64,000 bases of DNA. Source: Halomontanus rarus (GTDB lineage Archaea; Halobacteriota; Halobacteria; Halobacteriales; Natrialbaceae). This document shows positions 52,429 to 61,737 of the stretch, piece after piece (position 1 is the first letter of the stretch; each line of letters opens with the position of its first letter). Where the stretch lies: NCBI RefSeq assembly GCF_017357405.1, contig NZ_CP071597.1:186001-250000 (forward strand). Reading direction: 5' to 3'. The translations under genes were made by a program, and so were the position numbers. Below the pieces are notes generated by a model that searched no databases, was not told the origin of the DNA, and worked only from the letters and a program-made list of their open reading frames with translations.

Positions 52429-52757
52429 GCGTATGGTCCTCCGAATCCGCGTCTCTCGTCCCGAATCGACGTTCGTCGTAGCGTCTTCCGGCACCGGGAC
52501 CCGCGTGAGCGGCTCCGCCGCCGTCGCCGACGTGACCGCCGAGACAGTCACCAAAACCTGAACGTACGGCATTGTTATGGGTCGCATACTCGGGGACGAC
52601 GGCCGCCGTCAGCCGGTGATCGATCGGTCGTCGACCGGCCGAAAACGCGCTGTTGCGGAGTCAGCGACTCGTTCAGGGGTTGCTACCCCGTCACAGCGAC
52701 CCGGAAAGCTGTCGCTTCGAGAGTAAGTCCTATACTCGGTGACGGCCAAGTCCGGGT
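52429..52757. other. 329-nt divergent region between cetZ and the solute-binding gene
   Basis: No gene found. CCTATACTCGG about 28 nt before the ATG at 52758 is a probable TATA box. On the other side, ACCCATAACAATG (minus strand, near 52573) is about 140 nt before the cetZ start, so cetZ may have a long leader or an unseen start. Confidence 0.55.
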
Positions 52758-54533
52758 ATGGACGAGTTCGCTCCGTCGGTAACCCGGCGGCAACTGCTCG
52801 CGGGGGCGGGTGTCGCGACAGCGGGCGTGCTGTCGGGCTGTTCGGAGCGGTTGCGACTGGCAGCGGAGCAATCGCCGTACGATCAGGTCGGGATATCGAT
52901 CACCACGCTCCCTGCTGACGACGACGTCATGGCGGCGAAGATTGCAGGGCAGTTGGCGGGGAACCTTCGAGCAGCCGGAATCGACGCCGGACACGAACCG
53001 ATCGACGAACCGGAGCTCTATCGGCAGGTACTCCTCAACAGAGAGTACGACATCTTCGTCACGCGCCACCCGGGATACGACGATCCCGATGCGCTCCGGA
53101 GTCTGTTACACTCCGATTTTATCAACGAACAGGGCTGGCAGAACCCCTTCGGCTTCTCGGACGGTACCGTCGACGAACTCCTCGAGTCCCAGTGTCGGGC
53201 GGAGGGGTACGAACGAAAGGCGGTCTTCGACGACCTGTTCGAGCATCTGGACGGCTCCGCACCGTTTACGGCCGTCGCGTTCCCGAACCATCTCGGGGCG
53301 GCAGCAGCCGATCTCGAACTCACGAGAACGCCTCGACGACCGCTCGAGTACCTCGAGTTGGTCGCACGCCGATCCGCCGAAACGGACGAGGAGTCGCCGC
53401 TTCGAATCGGCGTCGTCGAAGAAACGATGACCGAGCGGCTGAATCCGATCGCCGTCGATATCGGCGATGTCAACGCTGTACTCGAGTTGCTGTACGATCC
53501 GCTCGTCCGTCACACGGAGGCTGGTCCCGTCCCCTGGCTCGCCGAGTCCGTCGACTGGGACGACTCCGGCGGCTCACTCGAGGCGGTCGTCGATCTTCAC
53601 GAGGGGGTGACCTGGCACGACGGGGAACCGTTGGATGCGGCCGACGTGGCGTTTACGATCCGACTGCTCGAGGACACCTCGTTAGGCGAGGTCGAAAGCG
53701 GGATTCCCGCACCCCGATATCGCGGCCGAACGACGTTGATCGAGAACGTGAGAGCGGTCGGGGAGGATCGGGTCCGGTTTTCCTTCGGCGAACACACGTC
53801 CGAAGTCGCCCAGCGGGCGTTGATGGTTCCGATCCTTCCCGAACACATCTGGGAACAGCGGACCGAGCCCATCAACAACTACCTCACCGAGGCCCTCGAC
53901 TGGGACAACGAGGAACCGATCGGGTCCGGGCTGTACGCGTTCGCCGAGTCAACCTCCGGGGAATTCGTCGAACTCGAGCCGTACGAGGAGCACGTCCTCC
54001 ACGACGTCGATATCCAACATCACCCCGGCCTGTTCGACGAGGTCGATCTCGCGGACCCGATCGAATTTCGGGTGACGCCGAACATCGGCGCAGCGGTCAA
54101 CAGTTTGGTGGAGGGAGACCTCGATCTGGTCGGAACGCCGCTCGCACCGGAGGAGTTCCAGAAGATCGAGGACACAGAGGACGTGGAGACGCTGACGTCG
54201 CCGACACGGTCGTTTTATATCGTCGGTTACAATCTCAAGCACCCGGAACTCAACAATCCGCGGTTCCGGCGGGTCGTTTCACAGTTGCTCGACAGGGAGT
54301 ACATCGTCGACGACGAGACGTTTTTTGACGGGTACGCGATCGAACCGACGGCAATCGACTCGCTCGTCGGCCTCCAGCCGGGTCGCTGGAACTTTCCTCG
54401 GACGGACGCCAACGCTCAGACGGAGTCGACGTTCGAATTCCCCGGCACGGACGGCGAAGTCGACGAATCCGTCGTCCGAGCGCTGTTCGAGGACGCGGGA
54501 TACCGGTACGACGACGGTGAACTGGTCGCCTGA
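52758..54533 (+). CDS. Peptide-type ABC substrate-binding lipoprotein with duplicated N-terminal part
   Basis: A 591-residue Tat lipoprotein: twin-arginine TRRQLLAGAG and lipobox VLSGC near residue 28. The SBP_bac_5 (oligopeptide/nickel) fold is seen from residue 215: LRIGVVEETMTERLNPIAVDIGDVNAVLELLYDPLVRHT, the ligand-domain motif VTWHDGEPLDAADVAFTIRLLED and the C-terminal NNPRFRRVVSQLLDREYIVDD. Before it lies a partial second copy (residues 30-200) that also has YDIFVTRHPGYDDPDALRSLLHSDF. No permease or ATPase is nearby, so it may be an orphan partner or use distant components. Ligand unknown. Confidence 0.87.
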   Translation: MDEFAPSVTRRQLLAGAGVATAGVLSGCSERLRLAAEQSPYDQVGISITTLPADDDVMAAKIAGQLAGNLRAAGIDAGHEPIDEPELYRQVLLNREYDIFVTRHPGYDDPDALRSLLHSDFINEQGWQNPFGFSDGTVDELLESQCRAEGYERKAVFDDLFEHLDGSAPFTAVAFPNHLGAAAADLELTRTPRRPLEYLELVARRSAETDEESPLRIGVVEETMTERLNPIAVDIGDVNAVLELLYDPLVRHTEAGPVPWLAESVDWDDSGGSLEAVVDLHEGVTWHDGEPLDAADVAFTIRLLEDTSLGEVESGIPAPRYRGRTTLIENVRAVGEDRVRFSFGEHTSEVAQRALMVPILPEHIWEQRTEPINNYLTEALDWDNEEPIGSGLYAFAESTSGEFVELEPYEEHVLHDVDIQHHPGLFDEVDLADPIEFRVTPNIGAAVNSLVEGDLDLVGTPLAPEEFQKIEDTEDVETLTSPTRSFYIVGYNLKHPELNNPRFRRVVSQLLDREYIVDDETFFDGYAIEPTAIDSLVGLQPGRWNFPRTDANAQTESTFEFPGTDGEVDESVVRALFEDAGYRYDDGELVA

Positions 54534-54586
54534 GACCGCGCCGAGAATCGTATCACCTTAACTTGTCGCCAACGTACCGTCACGGG

Positions 54587-55462
54587 ATGGCACTCGTCGA
54601 CCTCGTCGGAAACGTCGCGCTCGTCGTCGTTCCGATGCTGATAGTGACATCTCTCACCATCGTCGGCCCGCGACGGCTTCGTATGGCGGTTCGGACCTAT
54701 CGGTGGCGACTCGCTGCGATCACGACACCGCTCCTGTTGCTCGCAACCGTCCTCGTGGTCCGCGTGATGACCCGTGACCTGCTCGGTGAACTCTCCCAAC
54801 GCGTCGTCGGGATGTACTTCACCGGCTCGATTTTCTCGATCGAGTACGTCCTCTTCGAGACCAACCCCGTGGTCTTCCTCCAGTCGTTCCAGACGGAAGC
54901 GCTCACCGCCTACTTCGCGTTCATCTACGTCTACGGCTACGTCTTCTTGCTCGTGTTCCCGTTTATCGCCTACTTCGCACTGTCCGAGATGGACGACCTG
55001 AACACGCTCGTCGTCGCCTACACCGCGAACTACGCGATCGGACTGGTACTGTACACGCTGTTCATCGCGTACGGACCACGAAACTACGATCCGCTTCTGT
55101 TCGAGAGCCTCCTCTACGATGCGTTTCCGAACTTCGGGTACCTGACCCACGAAGTCAACGAACCCACGAACGTCTTTCCCTCCCTCCACACGTCGCTCTC
55201 GATGACGGTTCTATTCGTCGCCTGGCGAACCCGGGATACGTATCCGCTCTGGGTCCCGGTATCGGCCGTCTTCGCGATCAGCGTCGTCCTCGCGACGATG
55301 TACCTCGGGATCCACTGGTTCTCTGACGTCGTCGTCGGAACGCTCCTCGCCTTTTTGAGCGTTTCTCTCGGCCGACACTACACGGAACGCGATCTCGACG
55401 AGACCGTCCGTAAGTACGTCCGACGCAACCTCGAGCAGGTTCGATCGACCGTCGGGTGGTGA
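54587..55462 (+). CDS. PAP2-family phosphatase, membrane-bound
   Basis: A 291-residue membrane protein with six helices and the PAP2 active-site motifs: GPRRLRMAVRTYRWR is only the lead; motif 2 is NVFPSLHTSLSM and motif 3 is MYLGIHWFSDVVVGTLLA (the catalytic histidines). The N-terminal half looks like other haloarchaeal inositol-phosphate synthase-type PAP2 proteins. It hydrolyses a lipid or isoprenoid phosphate at the membrane; the exact substrate is not predictable. The ATG at 54587 is preferred to a TTG eight codons upstream. It follows the solute-binding gene by 53 nt. Confidence 0.88.
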   Translation: MALVDLVGNVALVVVPMLIVTSLTIVGPRRLRMAVRTYRWRLAAITTPLLLLATVLVVRVMTRDLLGELSQRVVGMYFTGSIFSIEYVLFETNPVVFLQSFQTEALTAYFAFIYVYGYVFLLVFPFIAYFALSEMDDLNTLVVAYTANYAIGLVLYTLFIAYGPRNYDPLLFESLLYDAFPNFGYLTHEVNEPTNVFPSLHTSLSMTVLFVAWRTRDTYPLWVPVSAVFAISVVLATMYLGIHWFSDVVVGTLLAFLSVSLGRHYTERDLDETVRKYVRRNLEQVRSTVGW

Positions 55463-55557
55463 GCTGATTCGAGGTTCTGCTCGACGTCCGAATTCGGTTC
55501 TGACGTCGAAATCTGTTGTTCGGATCCCGAGCCCGAACCCGATCCCGAACTCGACCT

Positions 55558-56691
55558 CTATTTTGATCCCGACCCGAACTCGGATTCGGATTCAGATTCG
55601 GACTCCGTCGTCGATTTCAGCTTCGAGTCGTCGACTCGAATCGTGTGCCCTTCCTCGCTCGACCTGTAGATCGCACTGATCACTCGCTGAACGGTGAGCG
55701 CCTCTCCGACGCTGTTCCCGACGTTATCGCCGCTCGCGATGGCGTCGAAAAACGCCTCCTGTTCGTCGGAGTGAGTGTCGTTCTGGCGCGTCTGGATCGT
55801 CGTATCCTCGAGGTGGTCTGCGCCGATGCCGCTGGCCGAGTGAACCGAGAGATCGTTCTCGAGGAGATCGAACCTCGCGGCGGCTTCGGTCCCGCGAACG
55901 ACGAACTCGTGGTTCGCCGGTCGGTTCGTCGCCCACGCGACTTCGAGGGAGATCGAACGGCCGTCCCCGCAGCGGATGAACGCGCTCGCGGAGTCGTCGA
56001 CGTCGAACCCTTCGGGGCCGGCGTCGTCACCCCACATGTCGATGTAGGAGTAGTCCTCGCGATCACCGAACTCGGCGCGGGTGATACCGTTGACTTCGGT
56101 AACCTCGGGGTAGTCGAGCAGGTACAGCGCGAGATCGATCGCGTGGACGCCGAGGTCGATCAGTGCGCCGCCGCCGGCGATCGCCCGACGGGTGAACCAG
56201 GAGCCGCGGCCGGGCACGCCGCGACGGCGGACGTAGTTCGCCTCGAGGTGTGAGACCGTTCCGAGTTTCCCCTGCTCGATCCGGTTTTTGACGATCTGAA
56301 CGGTGTTCGAGAACCGGTTGTTGAACCCGACCATACACGTTCCCTCGGAGGCCGCTGCCGCCGCGGCGATCCGCTCTGCGCTCTCTAAGGAGTGAGCGAG
56401 CGGTTTCTCGAGGAGGACGTGAAGGCCCCGCTCGAGAGCGTCGACGGCGTACTCCTCGTGGAACTTGTTCGGTGTGGTGACGATGATCGCGTCGGCGATG
56501 TCGTACAGTTCGTGGTGATCTTCGTAGACGTCGACGTCGTACCGTCTGGTGAAGTGTCTGCGCGCCTCGGCCGAGACGTCCATGCCACCGACTAACGGCA
56601 CGCCGAGTTCGACGAGGCGTTCAGTGTGGTACTGACCGATGTTACCGAGGCCGACGATGCCAGTTCGAACGTCGGTTCTATCTGTTGTCAT
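55558..56691 (-). CDS. Gfo/Idh/MocA family oxidoreductase
   Basis: A 377-residue NAD(P)-dependent sugar dehydrogenase-like protein. The N-terminal Rossmann domain has GIVGLGNIGQYHTERLVELG, then AIIVTTPNKFHEEYAV and LLEKPLAHSLESAERI; the C-terminal domain carries the catalytic-type GGGALIDLGVHAIDLALYLL. It is the last gene of the sugar ABC operon, so it probably oxidises the imported sugar or a derivative. The C-terminal tail is a Ser-Glu repeat (ESESESESEF) encoded by a hexanucleotide repeat. Substrate unknown. Confidence 0.93.
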   Translation of the reverse strand: MTTDRTDVRTGIVGLGNIGQYHTERLVELGVPLVGGMDVSAEARRHFTRRYDVDVYEDHHELYDIADAIIVTTPNKFHEEYAVDALERGLHVLLEKPLAHSLESAERIAAAAAASEGTCMVGFNNRFSNTVQIVKNRIEQGKLGTVSHLEANYVRRRGVPGRGSWFTRRAIAGGGALIDLGVHAIDLALYLLDYPEVTEVNGITRAEFGDREDYSYIDMWGDDAGPEGFDVDDSASAFIRCGDGRSISLEVAWATNRPANHEFVVRGTEAAARFDLLENDLSVHSASGIGADHLEDTTIQTRQNDTHSDEQEAFFDAIASGDNVGNSVGEALTVQRVISAIYRSSEEGHTIRVDDSKLKSTTESESESESEFGSGSK

Positions 56692-56738
56692 CGTACACCA
56701 TTCAGCACAGTTGCGTATTTTCTCTCATCGTACACCGT

Positions 56739-56942
56739 TCAGTACAGCTGTCGCTCGTTCTCCTCCCGTTTCTGTTCCTGTTCTCGTTTCGCCGCCTGTT
56801 CGGCACGCCCGCGCCGATACTTCCTGATACCGGGAATGACCTTGTTCTTCACGTCGAGGACGAACGAGGCGATCCCGTAGATCCAGAAGAAAAAGAGCAC
56901 GAACATGCCGACGAAGTAAAAGAGAATGAGCCAGTCGAGCAT
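56739..56942 (-). CDS. Small membrane protein of the sugar transport operon
   Basis: A 67-residue protein with one strongly hydrophobic helix (LILFYFVGMFVLFFFWIYGIASFVL, about residues 5-29), followed by a basic and then Glu/Gln/Arg-rich amphipathic tail. It is encoded 2 nt after the ATPase gene and 47 nt before the Gfo/Idh gene. A similar gene is commonly present at this place in haloarchaeal sugar operons, as far as I recall. It may help assemble or regulate the transporter; this is inference. Confidence 0.8.
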   Translation of the reverse strand: MLDWLILFYFVGMFVLFFFWIYGIASFVLDVKNKVIPGIRKYRRGRAEQAAKREQEQKREENERQLY

Positions 56943-56944
56943 GG

Positions 56945-58189
56945 TTAGCGATCCGATTCGGCTTCGGTGACCTGTGATTCGGTGTCCGCTCCGGTTCTGC
57001 CACCGGTGCCGGCCTCGGTACCGGGCCCCCCACCGGCACCGCTCCCAGGTAACTCTTCGATTCCGTGTGCGAGCGCGTGACCGGACGCCGTATCGAACAG
57101 GTGCACTTTCGAGCGATCGAGGACGACCTCGACGTCCTCGTCTTCCTGAATATCGGAGTCCGGATTGACGCTCATCAGAAGCTGGTTCGACGAGGCCGTC
57201 TCTCCCTCCATCGATCGTTCGGCCGACTCGCCGAGGACGAGGTAGACGAAGATTTCGTCACCCATCGGCTCGAGGACGTCGGTCGTCGCGTCGAGCGAGG
57301 CGGTCGCCGACGAGAGGTTCTGAATCCTGTCGGTGGTGAAGACGTCTTCGGGTCGGATACCGAGCGTGACGCGGTCGCCGACGCTCGCGCCGGGGATCTG
57401 TGAGGGATCGAACTCCACCGAGAAGTGCTCGGATTCGAAGCCGCCGGGGACCAGTTTACCCTCGGCGAAGTTCATCGCCGGGGAGCCGATGAATCCGGCG
57501 ACGAACAGGTTCGCTGGCTCGTTGTAACAGACCAGCGGCGGATCGATCTGCTGGAGTTCGCCGGCGTCGAGGACGGCGATGCGATCGGACATCGTCATTG
57601 CCTCAGCCTGATCGTGGGTGACGTAGATGATCGTCGTGTCCAGTTCCTTGTGCAGGCGCTGCAGTTCCGTCCGCATGTGGACCCGGAGCTTGGCGTCCAA
57701 GTTCGCCAGCGGCTCGTCCATCAGGAAGACGTCGGGCTCGCGGACGATCGCGCGGGCGATCGCGACCCGCTGGCGCTGGCCGCCGGACATCTCGTCGGGC
57801 ATCCGATCGAGCATCCCCTCGAGCTGGACGATGTCGGAGGCGTGGTCGACTCGGCGGTCGATCTCCTCCTTGTCGTACTTTCGGAGGCGAAGACCGAACG
57901 AGATGTTGTCGTAGACGTCCATGTGCGGGAACAGCGCGATGTTCTGGAAGACCATCGCGACCCCGCGGTCTTTCGGCGGGAGCGTGGTGACGTCGACGTC
58001 GCCGATGTGGATGTTCCCCTCCGAGGGCTTGGTGAGGCCGGCGACCATCTCCATGGTCGTCGACTTCCCACACCCGGAGGGACCGACGAGACAGACGAAC
58101 TCGCCGTCTTTGATCTCGAGGTTCATGTCGTTGACGGCGACGACGTCCTCGTAGCGTTTCGTGACGTGATTGAGTGTAACTCGTGCCAT
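56945..58189 (-). CDS. Carbohydrate ABC transporter ATPase (UgpC/MalK type)
   Basis: A 414-residue ATPase of the MalK/UgpC family. Walker A is GPSGCGKSTTMEM, Q-loop VFQNIALFPHM, signature MSGGQRQRVAIARAI, Walker B DVFLMDEPLANLD and switch His in YVTHDQAEAM. From residue 235 there is a TOBE regulatory domain (VTLGIRPEDVFT). The C-terminal tail is Gly/Glu/Thr-rich. It drives the permeases encoded upstream on the same strand. Substrate is likely a di- or oligosaccharide or a sugar alcohol phosphate; sequence alone does not say. Confidence 0.95.
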   Translation of the reverse strand: MARVTLNHVTKRYEDVVAVNDMNLEIKDGEFVCLVGPSGCGKSTTMEMVAGLTKPSEGNIHIGDVDVTTLPPKDRGVAMVFQNIALFPHMDVYDNISFGLRLRKYDKEEIDRRVDHASDIVQLEGMLDRMPDEMSGGQRQRVAIARAIVREPDVFLMDEPLANLDAKLRVHMRTELQRLHKELDTTIIYVTHDQAEAMTMSDRIAVLDAGELQQIDPPLVCYNEPANLFVAGFIGSPAMNFAEGKLVPGGFESEHFSVEFDPSQIPGASVGDRVTLGIRPEDVFTTDRIQNLSSATASLDATTDVLEPMGDEIFVYLVLGESAERSMEGETASSNQLLMSVNPDSDIQEDEDVEVVLDRSKVHLFDTASGHALAHGIEELPGSGAGGGPGTEAGTGGRTGADTESQVTEAESDR

Positions 58190-58205
58190 GTGATATGTGG
58201 TGTGG

Positions 58206-59210
58206 TTATTCTTTGAGTGCGCCCGCGGTCAGTCCGCTGACGATGCGTTCCTGTGCGACGACGACCAAGATGACGACCGGAAGGACGCCGACGATGCTCG
58301 CGGCCGCCATCAGGTTGAACTCCGTCGAGTACAGCGACTGGTACTGGAGCAGCCCGCCGACGAGCGGCGACCACTGTTGTGGCTCGTTACCAAGAGCCAT
58401 GATCGAGCTGAAGAAGTATTCGTTGTACACGGCGATAAAGGTCAACACTGCAGCGGTCGCGACGCCGGGTGCCGACAGGGGCATGATGACCCGGAACAGC
58501 GCGCCCAGCCGCGTCGTTCCCTCGACCCGTGCCGCGTCCTCCAGCCCGTCGGGAATCTGGGCGTAGAACGTCGTAAGGATGAAAATCGACAGGGGAAGGA
58601 ACAGTGCGCTGAAGGGCAATACCATCGCTCCGGGGGTGTTGACCAGCCGCGGCGGCGTGAAGAGTTCGACGCCAATGAACGGGGCGACGACGGGGTTCCC
58701 GGTGAACGCCTCGAACAGCGGGATCAGGAACGCCGCCGGCGGGAAGTACGAGACCATCAGGATCGCAAGCATCAGCGGTCCGCGGCCGGGGAACTCGAGG
58801 CGGCCGAAGACGTAGCCGGCGAGGCTGGCGATGATGATGACGATGATCGTCGTCATCGTCGCAAGTACGAAGCTGTTGAAGACGTAGAGATGGAACGGGA
58901 TCTGTTCGAACACCTCGACGAACGCCTGCGGGTTGAACCCCTGCGGGCGGAGGAACGGCAGATCCCAGTCGCCGGCGAGGATAAGGTTGTTTGGCGTCAG
59001 TGCGAGGACCAGCAGCCAGTAGAACGGGAAGAGCGTCGTCACGAGGAAGAAGATCGTGATGGCGTAGAACAGCGCCCGGTAGAGTAGCGAGCGCTGGTCC
59101 GGATCCGAAATGACGCCCTGCGTCCAGTTGGCGAGCGGTCCCTGCTCGGTCTCCGACTGCGATTGGGCCTGTGTCTGTGTTTGTGTCTGTGTCTGTGTCT
59201 CTCCCGACAT
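58206..59210 (-). CDS. Carbohydrate ABC transporter permease (MalG type)
   Basis: A 334-residue inner-membrane permease with six helices. The coupling-loop motif EAARVEGTTRLGALFRVIMPLSAPG contains the conserved EAA signature (here read as EDAARVEG). N-terminal residues 1-25 are a Thr-Gln repeat (TQTQTQTQAQ) encoded by a hexanucleotide repeat, unusual for this family. It starts 1 nt from the stop of the MalF-type gene, so the two are coupled. With the MalF-type gene it forms the transmembrane channel for the sugar. Confidence 0.95.
   Translation of the reverse strand: MSGETQTQTQTQTQAQSQSETEQGPLANWTQGVISDPDQRSLLYRALFYAITIFFLVTTLFPFYWLLVLALTPNNLILAGDWDLPFLRPQGFNPQAFVEVFEQIPFHLYVFNSFVLATMTTIIVIIIASLAGYVFGRLEFPGRGPLMLAILMVSYFPPAAFLIPLFEAFTGNPVVAPFIGVELFTPPRLVNTPGAMVLPFSALFLPLSIFILTTFYAQIPDGLEDAARVEGTTRLGALFRVIMPLSAPGVATAAVLTFIAVYNEYFFSSIMALGNEPQQWSPLVGGLLQYQSLYSTEFNLMAAASIVGVLPVVILVVVAQERIVSGLTAGALKE
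59163..59205 (-). repeat. Hexanucleotide repeat encoding Thr-Gln in the malG-type gene
   Basis: About seven units related to ACAGAC/ACACAA encode (Thr-Gln)n near the N-terminus. Copy change keeps the frame. Confidence 0.8.
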
Positions 59211-60233
59211 CTACAATCCCTCCTTGTACTGCTGGTAGATGACGCCGAGGACCGCGATTCCGATGATGATCGCCGTCACGAACGCGATCGCCGACGCCAG
59301 TCCGCGTTGACTCCCGAACGTGGCGACGACCATACACGACAGCGACGGGACGACGGTACAACTCGAGACCGAGTCGATGAGTCCGTAGATCCGCATGGCG
59401 TCGATCGTCCGGAAGAGGATCGCGATGCCCAGCGTTGGCAGAATCAGCGGGAACGTGATCAACCGGAACTGCTGCCAGCGGGAGGCGCCGGCGACCTTGG
59501 CGACGTCGTAGAGGCTGCGGTCGATGCTCTGGAGTCCGGCGAGGATGAGCAAGGCCATGAACGCAGAGGTCTTCCAGATGTCGGCGACGGTCACGATCAA
59601 CAGCGAACTGGCCGGATCGTTGAGCGTGTTGTTCTGGGCGACGATGCCGTAGTTGGCGAGGAACTCGGTCGCGAACCCGGTGCTGGGGTGGAACATCAGG
59701 TAGAAGATCATCCCCTGGATGACGATCGGGATCGCCCACGGGATGATGATCGCCACGCGGACCCAGCTGCGTCCGCGGAACTCCTGGTCGAGTACCAGTG
59801 CTTGACCGAATCCGATGAGCGTCTCGAAGAAGACGCTCACGGCCGCGAAGATGAGCGTCACCGCGAGCGCGCTCCGGAACACGCCCTGGACGTGAACGAA
59901 GGGGAACGCGCCGTCGACGGTGACGTCACCCCAGAGGAACTGCGAGGTTCCCGGGAGCCACTGATCGGATTCGCCGGTGAGCAGACTGACGTAGTGATCG
60001 AAGCCGACGAACTCGGGGCCGCCCGTCCCGATGATGTTCGTGTACAGTGAGAGTTCGAACGTCCGGAGCAGCGGGTACAGAGCGATCGCACCCAGCAGGA
60101 GGAACACCGGCGTCAACAGCAGGTACGCGAACCCGGTCTCCCCGAGGTTCTCCATCCAGCGGGTGATCGCGACCAGCGGCCCCGAACGTCGAGATTCGCG
60201 GGTGGGTCCGCTCGATTGTTCGTCTGTGCTCAT
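59211..60233 (-). CDS. Carbohydrate ABC transporter permease (MalF type)
   Basis: A 340-residue permease with six or seven membrane helices. Typical segments: FAYLLLTPVFLLLGAIALYPLLRTFELSL at the N-terminus, a periplasm-facing loop with NIIGTGGPEFVGFDHYVSLL, and the coupling-loop motif YDVAKVAGASRWQQFRLITFPLILPTLG near residue 270 (EAA-like: LYDVAKVAGASR). It pairs with the MalG-type gene that follows it. The order solute-binding protein, MalF, MalG, ATPase is standard for carbohydrate importers. Confidence 0.95.
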   Translation of the reverse strand: MSTDEQSSGPTRESRRSGPLVAITRWMENLGETGFAYLLLTPVFLLLGAIALYPLLRTFELSLYTNIIGTGGPEFVGFDHYVSLLTGESDQWLPGTSQFLWGDVTVDGAFPFVHVQGVFRSALAVTLIFAAVSVFFETLIGFGQALVLDQEFRGRSWVRVAIIIPWAIPIVIQGMIFYLMFHPSTGFATEFLANYGIVAQNNTLNDPASSLLIVTVADIWKTSAFMALLILAGLQSIDRSLYDVAKVAGASRWQQFRLITFPLILPTLGIAILFRTIDAMRIYGLIDSVSSCTVVPSLSCMVVATFGSQRGLASAIAFVTAIIIGIAVLGVIYQQYKEGL

Positions 60234-60236
60234 CGG

Positions 60237-61691
60237 TTAACTCTCCGTGTCTTCCAGACCCGACTGGAGGTCCTGAGCCGCTTGCTCCGGAGATTTCGAT
60301 CCGGCGACCGCGCTGTTTGCCTCCTGAGCGATGAGCTCCGACTGGGTTCCCCAGACCTCGGTGACGGGTCGGGCGACCGCGTTTTCGCCGGCCACCCGGA
60401 GCGTGTTCATGTAGTTGCCGATCGGTTCGAGCTCTTCGGCTTCCTGAGACTCGAACAGTTCGGGCTTGGGCGGAAGCCATCCCCAGAGTTCCAAGAGGCC
60501 GAGGTTGAAGTCGTCCTGCATCGTGGTCCGGATGACCTCGAGGGCCTCCTCTTGGCGCTCGGAGTTGGGGTTCATGACGGTGTGCCAGCCGCCAAGGGCG
60601 GAGGCGGTCCCGCCCATTCCCTCCTGGGCAGCCTCGTCCTCGGAAACGGCGTAGGGGATCGGCATCACGCCGTAGTTGTCGACGCCGAACTCCTCGGCGC
60701 CGGCCACGATCGCGTACGGCCAGTTGCGGTGCATGGCCGCGTTGCCGTTCGTCATCTGCGGGAGCGACTCGTCTTCGGTCCACTGGGTGATGTCGGTCGG
60801 TGTGAACCCTCCCTCGTAGCCGTCGAGAGCGTTCTCATCCTCGGCGTCGACGAACGTCCGCATCATCGCCAGCGCGTTGATGAACTCCTCTTCGTTGACG
60901 GTGACCGGACGGTCTCCGACGGGCCCGAAGAGGTTCGGTCTCCCGCCGAAATAGCCGCCGCCCCACGAGGTCAGCACCTCGTTGAACGAACAACACGACG
61001 TTCCCTCGTAGATGGCGAACTGGGTCGACAGGCCGAACTGCGCGTCGGAGGCCTCGACCATCTCCGCGGTGAGCTGGGACCACTCCTCCCAGCTCATCGG
61101 CTCGGTAGCCCACTGTTCGAAGTCGCTGTCGTCGTAGCCCGCTTCCCGCGCGTAGTCCTTTCGGTACTGCATCGTCCCGAAGTCGGGGAACAGCGGAACG
61201 CCGAAGATGTCCTCCGAGTCCGGGTCCCGTGCGGTGGCGGTGAACGCATCGAAGTACTCCTCATCGATCGTACTGAGCTCGTCGTCCTCGAGTTGTTCGC
61301 TCAGATTCGCGATGAGCCCCTGCTGGATGAAGACGTTCACCCACCCGTTGTCCATCAACATGAGGTCCGGCTCGGTTTCGCCGGTGTCGAGTAACGTCTC
61401 GTAGTTGTCGCGGCGTTCGCCGGTGTCGGACGCACCCGGCTGAAGTTCGATGTCGATGTCCTCGCTGAGCCCGTTGTCGTAGAACAACTGGATGATGTCG
61501 TCGCCGACTTCGTCGGCGGCGTCGGCGTCGAATCCGTAGACGACGGCGCCGTTACCCCCACCGCCACCGTCTCCGTAAATGCACCCGGCCAGACTCACCG
61601 CCGCACCGGACGCACCAGCCGCTTTGACGAACGTTCGACGCGATACCCTCGAGCCGTCCGTCCTCGTACCCTGCGAGTACTTCTCAGGCAT
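60237..61691 (-). CDS. Carbohydrate ABC substrate-binding Tat lipoprotein
   Basis: A 484-residue exported protein. The signal SRRTFVKAAG has the twin-arginine motif and the lipobox is SLAGC near residue 37. A Gly-rich linker is followed by the family 1 (MalE-like) two-lobe fold: DDIIQLFYDNGLSEDIDIELQPGAS, LMLMDNGWVNVFIQQGLIANL, DIFGVPLFPDFGTMQYRKDYAREAGYDDSD, GNAAMHRNWPYAIV and ALGGWHTVMNPNS. It binds a sugar outside the cell. Upstream are a TATA box (61718-61725) and a perfect inverted repeat (61738-61755), likely the binding site of the TrmB protein encoded just beyond. Confidence 0.95.
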   Translation of the reverse strand: MPEKYSQGTRTDGSRVSRRTFVKAAGASGAAVSLAGCIYGDGGGGGNGAVVYGFDADAADEVGDDIIQLFYDNGLSEDIDIELQPGASDTGERRDNYETLLDTGETEPDLMLMDNGWVNVFIQQGLIANLSEQLEDDELSTIDEEYFDAFTATARDPDSEDIFGVPLFPDFGTMQYRKDYAREAGYDDSDFEQWATEPMSWEEWSQLTAEMVEASDAQFGLSTQFAIYEGTSCCSFNEVLTSWGGGYFGGRPNLFGPVGDRPVTVNEEEFINALAMMRTFVDAEDENALDGYEGGFTPTDITQWTEDESLPQMTNGNAAMHRNWPYAIVAGAEEFGVDNYGVMPIPYAVSEDEAAQEGMGGTASALGGWHTVMNPNSERQEEALEVIRTTMQDDFNLGLLELWGWLPPKPELFESQEAEELEPIGNYMNTLRVAGENAVARPVTEVWGTQSELIAQEANSAVAGSKSPEQAAQDLQSGLEDTES

Positions 61692-61717
61692 ATCACGTTA
61701 TATTGAGGCAGATGGAC

Positions 61718-61725
61718 ACTTATAC
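61718..61725 (-). promoter_or_regulatory. TATA box of the sugar operon
   Basis: On the minus strand GGTATAAGT lies 27-34 nt upstream of the ATG at 61691, fitting a leaderless transcript that begins the sugar operon. Confidence 0.6.
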
Positions 61726-61737
61726 CTAGTGGGTGGA

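Noticed and set aside
52429..52587. 53-codon N-terminal extension of CetZ
   Set aside because: The tubulin-like fold begins directly at the ATG at 52428. The extension is Thr/Arg-rich and has no family likeness, although a TATA-like element near 52573 leaves a small doubt.
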